Shown one piece after another: positions 1 to 8,289 of a stretch of DNA of 63,225 nt. This DNA is from Eshraghiella sp964414835. Its GTDB lineage: Bacteria > Bacillota > Clostridia > Lachnospirales > Lachnospiraceae. The number at the start of each line of letters is the position of its first letter. Within the stretch, counting starts at the first letter, position 1. The stretch spans positions 1-63,225 of the forward strand of contig CAYPWY010000011.1 in assembly GCA_964414835.1 (NCBI GenBank), given 5' to 3'. The translations under genes were made by a program, and so were the position numbers. Below the pieces are notes generated by a model, which worked only from the letters and a program-made list of their open reading frames with translations, was not told the origin of the DNA and did no database searches.

Positions 1-236
1 TACGCCCGAATCAGTGTGTCACGATCGAGGACAATTCCTTTGACCAGGAAATGCTTGATGACGGCATGATTTATTTTCTGAACACACAGAAGCTCGGAAA
101 GTCCAGTCGTCTCGTCAGCGGCGGCGACAGCCGTACTTATACGATCTGGCAGACCTTACAGAATACTGCGGAGCAGAAGGGCGACCATCTCTATGTGATC
201 ATCGATGAGGCGCACCGTGGAATACACCGGTTGTAG
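1..236 (+). pseudogene. DEAH-box restriction helicase fragment (type III Res-like), cut by the window edge and truncated
   Basis: The reading frame is open from base 3 and enters from outside the window, so the true start is not visible. About 77 residues remain. They include a stretch typical of Res/helicase subunits (IYFLNTQKLGKSS) and a motif II IIDEAHRG. Immediately after that motif homology stops and the frame ends with IHRL and a TAG at 234-236. Motif III onward and the nuclease part are missing, so the product cannot be a working helicase. The segment is visibly richer in G+C than the next 1.4 kb. The break lies at about 209-222, where an AlwI-type sequence begins in another frame. Helicase assignment is fairly sure; the type III label is an inference from the motifs. 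Confidence 0.7.
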
Positions 237-319
237 TAAATAGGACTCCGGATCTAGTTTATATTCTAAGGAGCGAAGATGAAAAATACTCTGATAAACA
301 GATTGAATATATAATTGAG

Positions 320-1621
320 ATGAGCCCTCAAAAGCATAAAGAAGCCGGATTTGAATATGGATGGGATTCAAGATTTGATACAATATTCAAGCTGCCAATG
401 GAATTTGGATTTGTGAAGTATGCGATGGGAGAACCGATAAGAATATCAACAACCGGGCATATGTTGATTGATGCATTGAATGAGAAAGAGCCTAACGAAG
501 AGAAAATTCAGATGGTGTTTCTTAATTCAATGATGAAGTACCAGAGCAATAATCCTTATAGAAAAAATGCAAATTCGAATGTGCCGTTAATTCTGCTTTT
601 GCAGGTGCTAAAGATGTTGAAAGAAGATGCACAGGAGAATGGAGCGGGAGTTTTTCGCCAAGAATTAAGCCTATTTATATGTTGGTCGGATAATGATGCA
701 AAAGCTCTGTATAATAAAATAAAGCAGATTAGAAGTGAAGTCGGTTTTTCCTATAGTGATGAATATATGTATGAAACCTGTTTGGAATTATTAGGTGCAG
801 CAAATGAGCAACGTAATAGATTCAAACTTTCACAAATTTGTGGTGAAGCAGTAGATGAGTATATTCGTAAAATGCGTACTACCGGAATTATATCATTACG
901 AGGCAATGGGCGGTTTGTAGATTACAATGCTTGGGAAGTTGAGAAGATTGATTATATACTGCAGCATTATTCGGAGTATAAGGTTTTTGAATCAAAGGAT
1001 GAATATTTTGATTACATTGGAGCTGTCGACACTGCTGTAATAAGTATGGAAAGCACTGTTCCGGCTGATACAACAGATTTGAGAAAAAATGCACTGAAAA
1101 AAATTGCAGCAGAATACTCGAAAGAAGCAATATATTCCGAATTACAAAAAATATGTAAAAAAACTGCAAGTACAGATTATATGTTAAAGCTGCTTCCCGG
1201 GCCGGTGCGGTTAGAGTTTCTCACAAGTATTGCTATGGTACAGAATTTTGAAAATTTGGATGTGACACCTAATTACACAATAGATGACGAAGGTTTGCCA
1301 ACCAATACAGCATCAGGCGGAAAAGCTGATATTGTATGTTTTGATAAAGAGTATCAAAGCCTGGTTGAAGTAACGTTGATGTGTGGAAGACAGGACCAGG
1401 TAAATAATGAAATTGTACCGATAAGGAGACATTTGTTAGAGGAAAAGAAAAACTATGAAAAGACATTTTCTGTTTTTATTGCCCCTGCAATACATGAAGA
1501 TACAAAGCAAATGGCAGAGTGGTATAAGTTTAAAGAAGACTTGGATATTGCCACATATGCTATTGATGAGTTTGTAGACAAAATTCAGGAGGCTGACTGC
1601 ATTTCAAAACTTATGACATAG
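320..1621 (+). CDS. AlwI-family restriction endonuclease, probably 5'-truncated
   Basis: This 433-residue protein matches the AlwI/N.BstNBI architecture: a winged-helix-like N-terminal region (YGWDSRFDT, then IRISTTGHML), a middle region with KYQSNNPYRKN, and a C-terminal nuclease core. The core has ADIVCFD, then VEVTLMCGR, then IVPIRRHL, which carries the acidic and E-x-T residues expected of a PD-(D/E)xK site. Known family members cut at a short distance from an asymmetric site such as GGATC. Family-like sequence stays open upstream to about base 209 (NRTPDLVYILRSED) but has no ATG, GTG or TTG before 320, and there is no convincing ribosome binding site. The 5' end was therefore probably lost at the helicase junction. 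No methyltransferase is present in the window. Family is likely; activity is doubtful. Confidence 0.72.
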   Translation: MSPQKHKEAGFEYGWDSRFDTIFKLPMEFGFVKYAMGEPIRISTTGHMLIDALNEKEPNEEKIQMVFLNSMMKYQSNNPYRKNANSNVPLILLLQVLKMLKEDAQENGAGVFRQELSLFICWSDNDAKALYNKIKQIRSEVGFSYSDEYMYETCLELLGAANEQRNRFKLSQICGEAVDEYIRKMRTTGIISLRGNGRFVDYNAWEVEKIDYILQHYSEYKVFESKDEYFDYIGAVDTAVISMESTVPADTTDLRKNALKKIAAEYSKEAIYSELQKICKKTASTDYMLKLLPGPVRLEFLTSIAMVQNFENLDVTPNYTIDDEGLPTNTASGGKADIVCFDKEYQSLVEVTLMCGRQDQVNNEIVPIRRHLLEEKKNYEKTFSVFIAPAIHEDTKQMAEWYKFKEDLDIATYAIDEFVDKIQEADCISKLMT

Positions 1622-1764
1622 TTCCTGCCCCTCAACTGTTAAATGCAAAAAAATGCTTGTAAATGGAGGGGGGTATATGTTACTATATGCAAAGATACTG
1701 CGATTGACAACAAATTGCGGACTGGATTTAGAATCAATGTTTTGATTCGGAAAGGATAAATATT
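1622..1764. other. Intergenic region between endonuclease and surface protein genes
   Basis: No gene is seen here. The stretch is AT-rich. A GAAAGGAT ribosome binding site at about 1750-1757 serves the surface-protein gene. No clear terminator for the endonuclease gene was found. Confidence 0.4.
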
Positions 1765-4700
1765 ATGCGATTTAAAAAGAAAAAAATTTTTGCAATGATT
1801 TTGTGCTTTATGCTGGTTCTTACAGGACTGAACCTGAACGGACTGTGTATTGCCAACATAAAGGCGAATACAGAAGGGGAGAATCCACTTCCGAATGGTT
1901 TCATCACTAATATTCAATTAGGATATTTGGATACAAGTGATAGTAATAATTTTGTTGCGTATGGTGAGAATGATGCAAATACAATAGATAAAAACGGAGA
2001 AGTTGCTCTTGGATTTAGCTATAATATAGATAAGGACAACAATCTTGAGACGAATAAAGAATATTCCTTTACGCTGGATACAGGAAGGGCCATTACTCTT
2101 AAGGATAGTGGTAATTATCAGATAATCGACAACGGTACGACGATTGCCGAATTTACAACGACAAGCCAGGATGACGGCAGCATTAAGGTAGCGCTTACTT
2201 TTACGGATGATGCATCAAATTATTTAAAAGATGGCAGCAGCGGCTTTTTCTATTTTAGCGCGTATTTTAATGGCGACAGTATTGGTAATACAGGAAAACA
2301 GGATATCACAATCACTCCTTCCATAGAAGGCAGTGAGACATATACAATACCCGTAAGCTTTGAGGTCACACCGGTAACGGCCAATCTGTCCGTGTCAAAA
2401 AGTGCAGACACAAACAAAATTATAGTTGAAAATAATAAAATCTATATTCCGTGGACGATCACGGCGACTACAAGTTTAAGTGGTTATAATGAAGATGAAA
2501 ACTATCTTGATTCATTTGTGATTACAGATACACTGCTAGACGGGCTTAAAGTCGATAAAGATAAAACCACAGAAGCAAACCAGGCAAACACAAACATCAA
2601 TATCAGTTATGATAGTAATGATGATGGTAATGTTACAGCAGTTAATTTTACAGTGAATGCTGAAGATAATAAAATAGCTCTAAGTGAAGTTGATGCAAAT
2701 AATGAAGTGCAGGTTACGGTATGGACAGAATCTGAGCTTAACTCTGCAGCCGGTTCACAATCTTGGTACAATAAGGCAAGTGCAGAAATAACATATCCGG
2801 ATTATGTAGCAGACGAAAATGGCAAAGCAACTTCGACAACCAGCAATAAGACAGCCGAGACTGCTGCAAGTTGTACATTTAATGGCGTGGAGCTTAGCAA
2901 AAACAACGGTGAAATTCAAGACGATGGAACCATTAAGTGGACAATTACCACAGCCAACAAAATAGGGGCATTACAACCGTATTTGTCAGATACCCTTCCT
3001 GAAGGTTTGACATTGAAGGTGGATGATACCCACCCTATTACGATTACGACAGGTGAAACAACAGAATCCCTCAGCTCAGCTACTGGCGACACATATAGTG
3101 AAGACACCTATAAATATGATGAAACAAATAGAATATTAAGAATTAACCTGAACAGTAGTTCTGAAGAACAGACAATTACATACTATACAACCTATGCTGC
3201 AGGTACAACAAAAATAGATGTAACATTGGTTAATAAAGTTGTATTTGGTTATAATGATGGAACAAGTGATATTATCCTGAATGATACCGCTACATCTGGG
3301 TCTGTTACACCGGGATCTGTATATATTCAAAAAGATGGTAAATACACTGCGTCAACCCAGACTATAGATTGGACAGTAACTATAAAGAATGATGGGCTTG
3401 ATATGGACAGTCTAATAATAGCTGACGTATATAACAGCGATGAAAACCAGAATAATGAAATTAAAAAACTACAGAATTTAGTTGACGGTAGCTTTGGTAT
3501 TGAACTCTATGATGATAATGGGAACACCATTTATTCTATATCTGAATCTAAAGTAAATGAAGGCAGTATTGTTTGGAATATAATGAACTCAAACGTTAAT
3601 GGAACTTCAAGCGCAATCGGAACCATTACACTTACTCCTGATTCCGACGCCACCGGCTTTACTATCAAATTTGAGGAAGAAAGTATTTTTAATGATTATT
3701 TGAACCTTATCAAAACCGTTAAAATTACCTACAAGACACAACTGAGTAAAGATTATATTGATGAATGGATCAATAAAGGTATAAGTGTTAATAATAAGGT
3801 CACCATAAGTGATGATGTTATGCCGGCGCTTAGCAATACAGGAACCGTTTGGGCGAATACCCCTGTATTAAGTAAAAATTTTGTTTCGTATGATTATGAT
3901 ACCCATACGGCAGAATGGAAGGTTACAGTCAATGAAGCCAATATGGCGCTTACAAATCCTACCGTTAGTGATGTGATAAATAACACAATTGGTCAAGATG
4001 AGTATGGTTTGGACTGGCAATATGTTGATGGCAGCCTCGTTATAGAACAAGGCAGCACAACATTGTCACCTGCAAGTAGCAAGGGTAATCTGGAAAGAGG
4101 ATATTATTATCTGGATACCGATACAATGACAGTGTATCTTCCTACGGTAGCAGCTGACGATGCGAAGTTCGAGATCACCTATAAGACAGCAATCACCAAT
4201 GCCGATTCTTTGAAGAAACTGGCAGACAATAATACAATTAATGTTAAAAATACGGCAACATTAACCGGCGATCCGATTAATAACACCAATCCCCCGACTG
4301 CCACTGCAGAATTTAATATTAGTGGCGGACAGCTGTCAAAAACCGGATCCGACATTGATACTAGTTCACATGAGATAACATGGACTATTGATGTGAATAA
4401 GAAAAATGCAATAATTGACGGTGACGGTGCACAAGTTGCAGTCTGTGATGAGCTGCAGTCAGGATTGTTGTATCTTGAGGACACTCTAAAGGTTTATAAG
4501 CTGGCCGGAACTAATACAGATGGTTGGAATTCGACTTGGACTGAAACGGAATTGGCTTCAAATGCTTACAGTGCTTCCTACGATGAGGTCACAAGAAAGC
4601 TGACGATCACATTTAATGATGATTCAAGCAGTATGAAAAATTGTATTACCAAAGCCTACAGAATCAAGTTCAATACCAGAGTGCTTGTTTCAGGAAATTA

Positions 4701-5781
4701 TGGCAACTCAGCTTATTTTGCCAAGGATAAAGATAATGACGAAAACCACATTTCAGTAAATAATGTAAACGGTAATTTTGGCGGCGGATATACATCATTG
4801 AAAGTGCCGGGCGCGGCGCTCCTTCTGCTTCATGGAGCAGATATCGAAGACAAGGTGGTAAACGGCGGTCAGTTTGAGCTGTATAAGGTGGGAGAATCTG
4901 GAACATCGGCACTGATGACCGATTTGACGACCGCGACAACCGAAGAGGGAACATGGTTGACCCTGGACGGTACAGATTATAATGGATATGCGTCGGGACT
5001 GCCTTATGGAAACTATAGGTTGGTGATGAATGGTATTGTGGATGGTTATTCATATGCCGCACCAATGACTTATGAATTCACCCTGTCATCGGAGGAACCG
5101 TACACTGTCAATATTTTATATCTGAATGAAAATGATAAAGCAAAAATGGCGGATGTAACCTTCTCAAAGGAAGCGTCAGACACCGGTAATGAGCTGTCGG
5201 GTGCCATTATTAAGATTGAGCGTACAAATCTTACAGAGAACGACATTGCTGGCGACACTGCTTTTTCGGCAGTGGCTCAGTCGGAGAATTCCGGCGGTAC
5301 AGACTTCAATAATGATGGTACAAAAATCACATGGACTTCAACGGATACCCCGGCAAAACTGGGATTGCTTCCTGAAGGAGAATATACCATGACAGAATTA
5401 ACTGCACCGGATGGCTATACTCTCGCAGCAGCCATAGATTTTAAGATCGCAGCAGGAAATGTTTATTTGAAGGATGAATCGGGAAATTATACCGTTACCC
5501 CTTCCACAGATAATACGATCGTCATGGTAGATGAAAAGGAGTCCACAGTTGATGACACGAATGCAGAACCCTCTCCGGCGGAAACCGACCCGGATGACAG
5601 CTCCATTGGAGAGAACTCTCTTAATGAAGACACCCATGGAGGAAGCACTGCCGAAGCAGAGGATGTTGCCACCAAGGACCATCCTTATCGGTTACTGCTG
5701 CTTTGCGCATCGCTGATGCTTCTGTCCGTGGCAGTCACTGCAGCGGCATGCCGCAGACAGAAAAAAGATTTAACAGAATAA
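1765..5781 (+). CDS. Large secreted surface protein with repeated Ig-like/isopeptide-type domains and a C-terminal membrane anchor
   Basis: The 1338-residue protein starts with a lysine-rich signal peptide (RFKKKK, then a hydrophobic core to about residue 34). At least five modules recur, each opening with a W-T-V/I beta strand (near residues 229, 390, 535, 717 and 871) followed by a D-rich strand (SDTLPEGLT, CDELQSGLL). This is the layout of fimbrial-type isopeptide adhesins. Two SpaA/Cna_B-like domains follow (about 1015-1130 and 1135-1260; GGQFELYKV, LPEGEYTMTELTAPDGY), then a Pro/Asp/Glu/Ser-rich spacer. The protein ends in a hydrophobic segment from about residue 1309 and a basic tail (CRRQKK). 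An adhesin or surface-display role is inferred. No LPxTG motif precedes the membrane segment, which is odd for this architecture. A terminator follows directly, so the gene is probably monocistronic. Confidence 0.75.
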   Translation: MRFKKKKIFAMILCFMLVLTGLNLNGLCIANIKANTEGENPLPNGFITNIQLGYLDTSDSNNFVAYGENDANTIDKNGEVALGFSYNIDKDNNLETNKEYSFTLDTGRAITLKDSGNYQIIDNGTTIAEFTTTSQDDGSIKVALTFTDDASNYLKDGSSGFFYFSAYFNGDSIGNTGKQDITITPSIEGSETYTIPVSFEVTPVTANLSVSKSADTNKIIVENNKIYIPWTITATTSLSGYNEDENYLDSFVITDTLLDGLKVDKDKTTEANQANTNINISYDSNDDGNVTAVNFTVNAEDNKIALSEVDANNEVQVTVWTESELNSAAGSQSWYNKASAEITYPDYVADENGKATSTTSNKTAETAASCTFNGVELSKNNGEIQDDGTIKWTITTANKIGALQPYLSDTLPEGLTLKVDDTHPITITTGETTESLSSATGDTYSEDTYKYDETNRILRINLNSSSEEQTITYYTTYAAGTTKIDVTLVNKVVFGYNDGTSDIILNDTATSGSVTPGSVYIQKDGKYTASTQTIDWTVTIKNDGLDMDSLIIADVYNSDENQNNEIKKLQNLVDGSFGIELYDDNGNTIYSISESKVNEGSIVWNIMNSNVNGTSSAIGTITLTPDSDATGFTIKFEEESIFNDYLNLIKTVKITYKTQLSKDYIDEWINKGISVNNKVTISDDVMPALSNTGTVWANTPVLSKNFVSYDYDTHTAEWKVTVNEANMALTNPTVSDVINNTIGQDEYGLDWQYVDGSLVIEQGSTTLSPASSKGNLERGYYYLDTDTMTVYLPTVAADDAKFEITYKTAITNADSLKKLADNNTINVKNTATLTGDPINNTNPPTATAEFNISGGQLSKTGSDIDTSSHEITWTIDVNKKNAIIDGDGAQVAVCDELQSGLLYLEDTLKVYKLAGTNTDGWNSTWTETELASNAYSASYDEVTRKLTITFNDDSSSMKNCITKAYRIKFNTRVLVSGNYGNSAYFAKDKDNDENHISVNNVNGNFGGGYTSLKVPGAALLLLHGADIEDKVVNGGQFELYKVGESGTSALMTDLTTATTEEGTWLTLDGTDYNGYASGLPYGNYRLVMNGIVDGYSYAAPMTYEFTLSSEEPYTVNILYLNENDKAKMADVTFSKEASDTGNELSGAIIKIERTNLTENDIAGDTAFSAVAQSENSGGTDFNNDGTKITWTSTDTPAKLGLLPEGEYTMTELTAPDGYTLAAAIDFKIAAGNVYLKDESGNYTVTPSTDNTIVMVDEKESTVDDTNAEPSPAETDPDDSSIGENSLNEDTHGGSTAEAEDVATKDHPYRLLLLCASLMLLSVAVTAAACRRQKKDLTE

Positions 5782-5791
5782 GCAAAAAAAC

Positions 5792-5837
5792 AGGTGTGAC
5801 AGTCTGTTGTGACAGGCTGCCACGCCTTTATTTTTTT
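5792..5837 (+). terminator. Rho-independent terminator after the surface-protein gene
   Basis: An AGGTGTG arm pairs with CACGCCT (one G-U), with an inner CAG/CTG extension, followed by TTTATTTTTTT. A second perfect 8-bp hairpin (CAGGCTGT/ACAGCCTG, 5838-5870) follows at once. Confidence 0.75.
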
Positions 5838-5902
5838 CAGGCTGTACATACTTTATATATGAACAGCCTGTAAATAAAAAATCAGCAGAAGGATAGGATC
5901 TT

Positions 5903-7057
5903 ATGAAAAATATGGCATTTATTCCTGTACGGGGAGGCAGTAAATCAATTCCTCTAAAAAATATAAAATTGATTAACGGCAGACCTTTGGTTTATTGGAC
6001 GGTTCTTGCGGCGGTGGGCTGTCGGGAAATCGACAGGGTATTTGTGGCAACGGATAGCCCAATCATTAAAGATACGGTTGAACAGTTTGGTTTTGACAAG
6101 GTCAGCGTGATACGCAGAAGCAAAAAGACGGCAACAGACACAGCTTCCACAGAGTCAGCCATGCTGGAATTTGCAGAGCAATATGAATTTGACAATATCA
6201 TATTGATTCAGGCAACATCACCGCTTCTTACCTCAGAGGATTTACAAAAGGGTCTGGAAATGTTCGCATTGCCGCAATATGACAGCGTTCTTTCGGCGGT
6301 AAGGCAGAAACGGTTTGTATGGAAAGAAAATGAAGACAAAACGGCATCCCCTGTAAACTATGATGTATTTAACAGACCGAGAAGGCAGGAATTTGAAGGA
6401 TACTTGGTAGAGAACGGTGCATTTTATATCTGTTCACGAAATGACCTGCTGCACAGCAAAAACAGGGTGTCAGGCAAAATTGGTGTTGTGGAGATGCCGG
6501 AAGAAACTTACTTTGAGATTGATGAGCCGTCCGACTGGATTATTACGGAAAATCTTATGAAACGTAAAAATCAGAATGGCAGTGCCGCAGTCAAAATCAG
6601 GATGGTGCTTACGGATTGCGACGGGTGTCTGACTGATGGCGGTATGTATTACAGCGGCAACGGAGTTGAAAGTAAAAAGTTTAACACTAAGGATGGTATG
6701 GGATTTCAACTGCTGAGACAAAAGGGAATTAAGACGGGAATTATAACCGGGGAAAGCAATGAAGCAGTAAATCAAAGGGGAAGAAAACTCCAATTGGATG
6801 TTGTAAAACTGGGAGTAAAGGATAAAAAGGCTGTTATAACGGATGTATGCAGGGAATATGGAATCCGGTTGTCAGAAGTGGCATATATAGGGGATGATAT
6901 TAATGACCTTGAGGCTGTTCAAAGCGTAGGTTTTGGGTGCAGTGTACATAATGGCATGGAATGTGTAAAAGCCGCCGCCCGATATGTATCACCGCTATGC
7001 GGCGGAGACGGAGCCGTAAGGGATATTATAGAGTATATCTTGAAAATGCAGGAGTAA
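5903..7057 (+). CDS. Acylneuraminate (CMP-sugar) cytidylyltransferase fused to a KdsC-like HAD phosphatase
   Basis: The protein has 384 residues in two domains. Residues 1-220 are a NeuA/KdsB-type nucleotidyltransferase: IPVRGGSKSIPLKNI is the nucleotide-binding signature, and QATSPLLTSEDL and ENGAFYI are family motifs. Residues 230-384 are a HAD C0-type phosphatase like KdsC: DCDGCLTDG (motif I), ITGESNEA (motif II), KLGVKDK (lysine) and GDDINDLE (motif IV). The expected chemistry is CMP activation of a nonulosonic acid plus dephosphorylation of its 9- or 8-phosphate precursor. Such fusions are known, for example in animal CMP-sialate synthetases. No sialic- or pseudaminic-acid synthesis genes are next to it, so the substrate is open. 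Terminators flank it on both sides, suggesting a single-gene unit. Confidence 0.85.
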   Translation: MKNMAFIPVRGGSKSIPLKNIKLINGRPLVYWTVLAAVGCREIDRVFVATDSPIIKDTVEQFGFDKVSVIRRSKKTATDTASTESAMLEFAEQYEFDNIILIQATSPLLTSEDLQKGLEMFALPQYDSVLSAVRQKRFVWKENEDKTASPVNYDVFNRPRRQEFEGYLVENGAFYICSRNDLLHSKNRVSGKIGVVEMPEETYFEIDEPSDWIITENLMKRKNQNGSAAVKIRMVLTDCDGCLTDGGMYYSGNGVESKKFNTKDGMGFQLLRQKGIKTGIITGESNEAVNQRGRKLQLDVVKLGVKDKKAVITDVCREYGIRLSEVAYIGDDINDLEAVQSVGFGCSVHNGMECVKAAARYVSPLCGGDGAVRDIIEYILKMQE

Positions 7058-7124
7058 CAGGAAAAGAAAATAGTCAGATATTGTGAATAATATTAAAAAT
7101 AGCAGAGGGAATAGTAAGCAACAG

Positions 7125-7167
7125 AGGCTTTTAGTATACATATTGTATGTAGGCTAAAAGCCTTTTT
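7125..7167 (+). terminator. Rho-independent terminator after the cytidylyltransferase gene
   Basis: Perfect 10-bp arms (AGGCTTTTAG / CTAAAAGCCT) enclose an inner TACATA/TATGTA hairpin and are followed by TTTT. The rest of 7058-7332 holds no gene. Confidence 0.8.
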
Positions 7168-7288
7168 GGAAATAATCATTCCTTTCGTTTTAAAAATATA
7201 AATCAGGAATTTAAGGTGAAAACAGTTATAATTCCGGTTATTGTAATTGTAAGAAATTTTTAAGATTTTAGTCGGGGAAAATGTCTGT

Positions 7289-7294
7289 TATAAT
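7289..7294 (+). promoter_or_regulatory. Extended -10 promoter for the response-regulator gene
   Basis: TGT-TATAAT (TGnTATAAT) lies 38 bp upstream of the chosen ATG. No good -35 element is visible, which fits an extended -10 promoter. Confidence 0.5.
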
Positions 7295-7332
7295 TAGTAA
7301 TATACTAACATAAAGAAATGCGAGGAAACAGG

Positions 7333-8289
7333 ATGGAAAAGCAGAAGATTCTGGTGGTGGATGATGATAAAGAAATACTTTTTTCGCTTTCAAAGCTTCT
7401 GGAATTTGAGGGATTTGAGACAATAAAGGCAGGCAACGGACTGGAGGCGCTTCACCAGCTGCAGCAAGAGTCGCCGGATTTGATAATACTTGATGTGATG
7501 ATGCCGGAGATGGATGGGATTGCCGCTTTGATGAAGATTCGTGAGACAAGTCATATTCCGATTATAATTCTTTCTGCCAAAACAGAAGACAGCGATAAGG
7601 TATATGGTCTTACTGTGGGAGCTGACGATTATATCAGCAAGCCGTATAATCCGGCGGAGCTGGGTGCAAGGGTTAAGGCGCTTTTGCGCAGATACCGTGC
7701 ATGGAATGACAGGACTGAAAGAAATGAAAACTGCATTGTCAATGACGGTCTTGAATTGGATTTGGATTCCAAACAGGTAATTGTGGATGGAGTTGAAAAA
7801 AGCCTGACGGCAACAGAGTTTAAGATTTTACGGCTGCTTATGAGTAATCCGGGCAGAGTATTTTCAGCGGAAGAAATATACAGTTTTCATATGCCCATGT
7901 TTGTGTTTATATCAGGTGCATTTGCCAGATTTGAGCCGCGCAGTATCGTGCGAAGGCTGCTGTTTATGGTTATGGGGATAATACTTTGCGCAGCGGTATT
8001 AAAGCTTTCATCCAATGAGAAAACTCTTTTTTCGGCAATTGGCAAAAGGAGCATACAGATATATTTGTTTCACGGGTTTGTTGTGGCGATTCTTCAGAGG
8101 AAAGGAAACATGTGGGAGTCGCTTGGTGAGAATAAATTATTTGCAATATCTGTTATGATAACGGCATCATTGGTTATTATGCTATCGGTTAATTTGGGTG
8201 TTTTAAAGAAATCATTTTTTGTACATAATAAAGTAAAAGCAAAAATTTCTCAGAGAGTAAAAAGGGGACAAAGCTATGAGTGCAAATGA
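7333..8289 (+). pseudogene. OmpR-type response regulator fused in frame to remnants of a membrane acyltransferase
   Basis: The start at 7333 is preceded by GAGGAAACAGG; an upstream in-frame ATG (7318) has no good site. Residues 1-120 form a normal receiver domain (VVDDDKE, phospho-acceptor Asp54 in ILDVMMPEMDG, SAKTED, SKPYNP). The winged-helix effector domain then starts (LTATEFKILRLLM, GRVFSAEEIY) but stops before the recognition helix. The frame continues as FHMPMFVFISGAF, a hallmark of acyltransferase-3 membrane enzymes, and soon jumps to their C-terminal part (IGKRSIQIYLFHGF) and a last membrane segment. Two deletion joints, near 7882-7890 and 7950-7960, explain this. DNA-binding function should be lost, and no histidine kinase is nearby. 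The 3' end overlaps the next gene by 14 bp. Confidence 0.7.
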
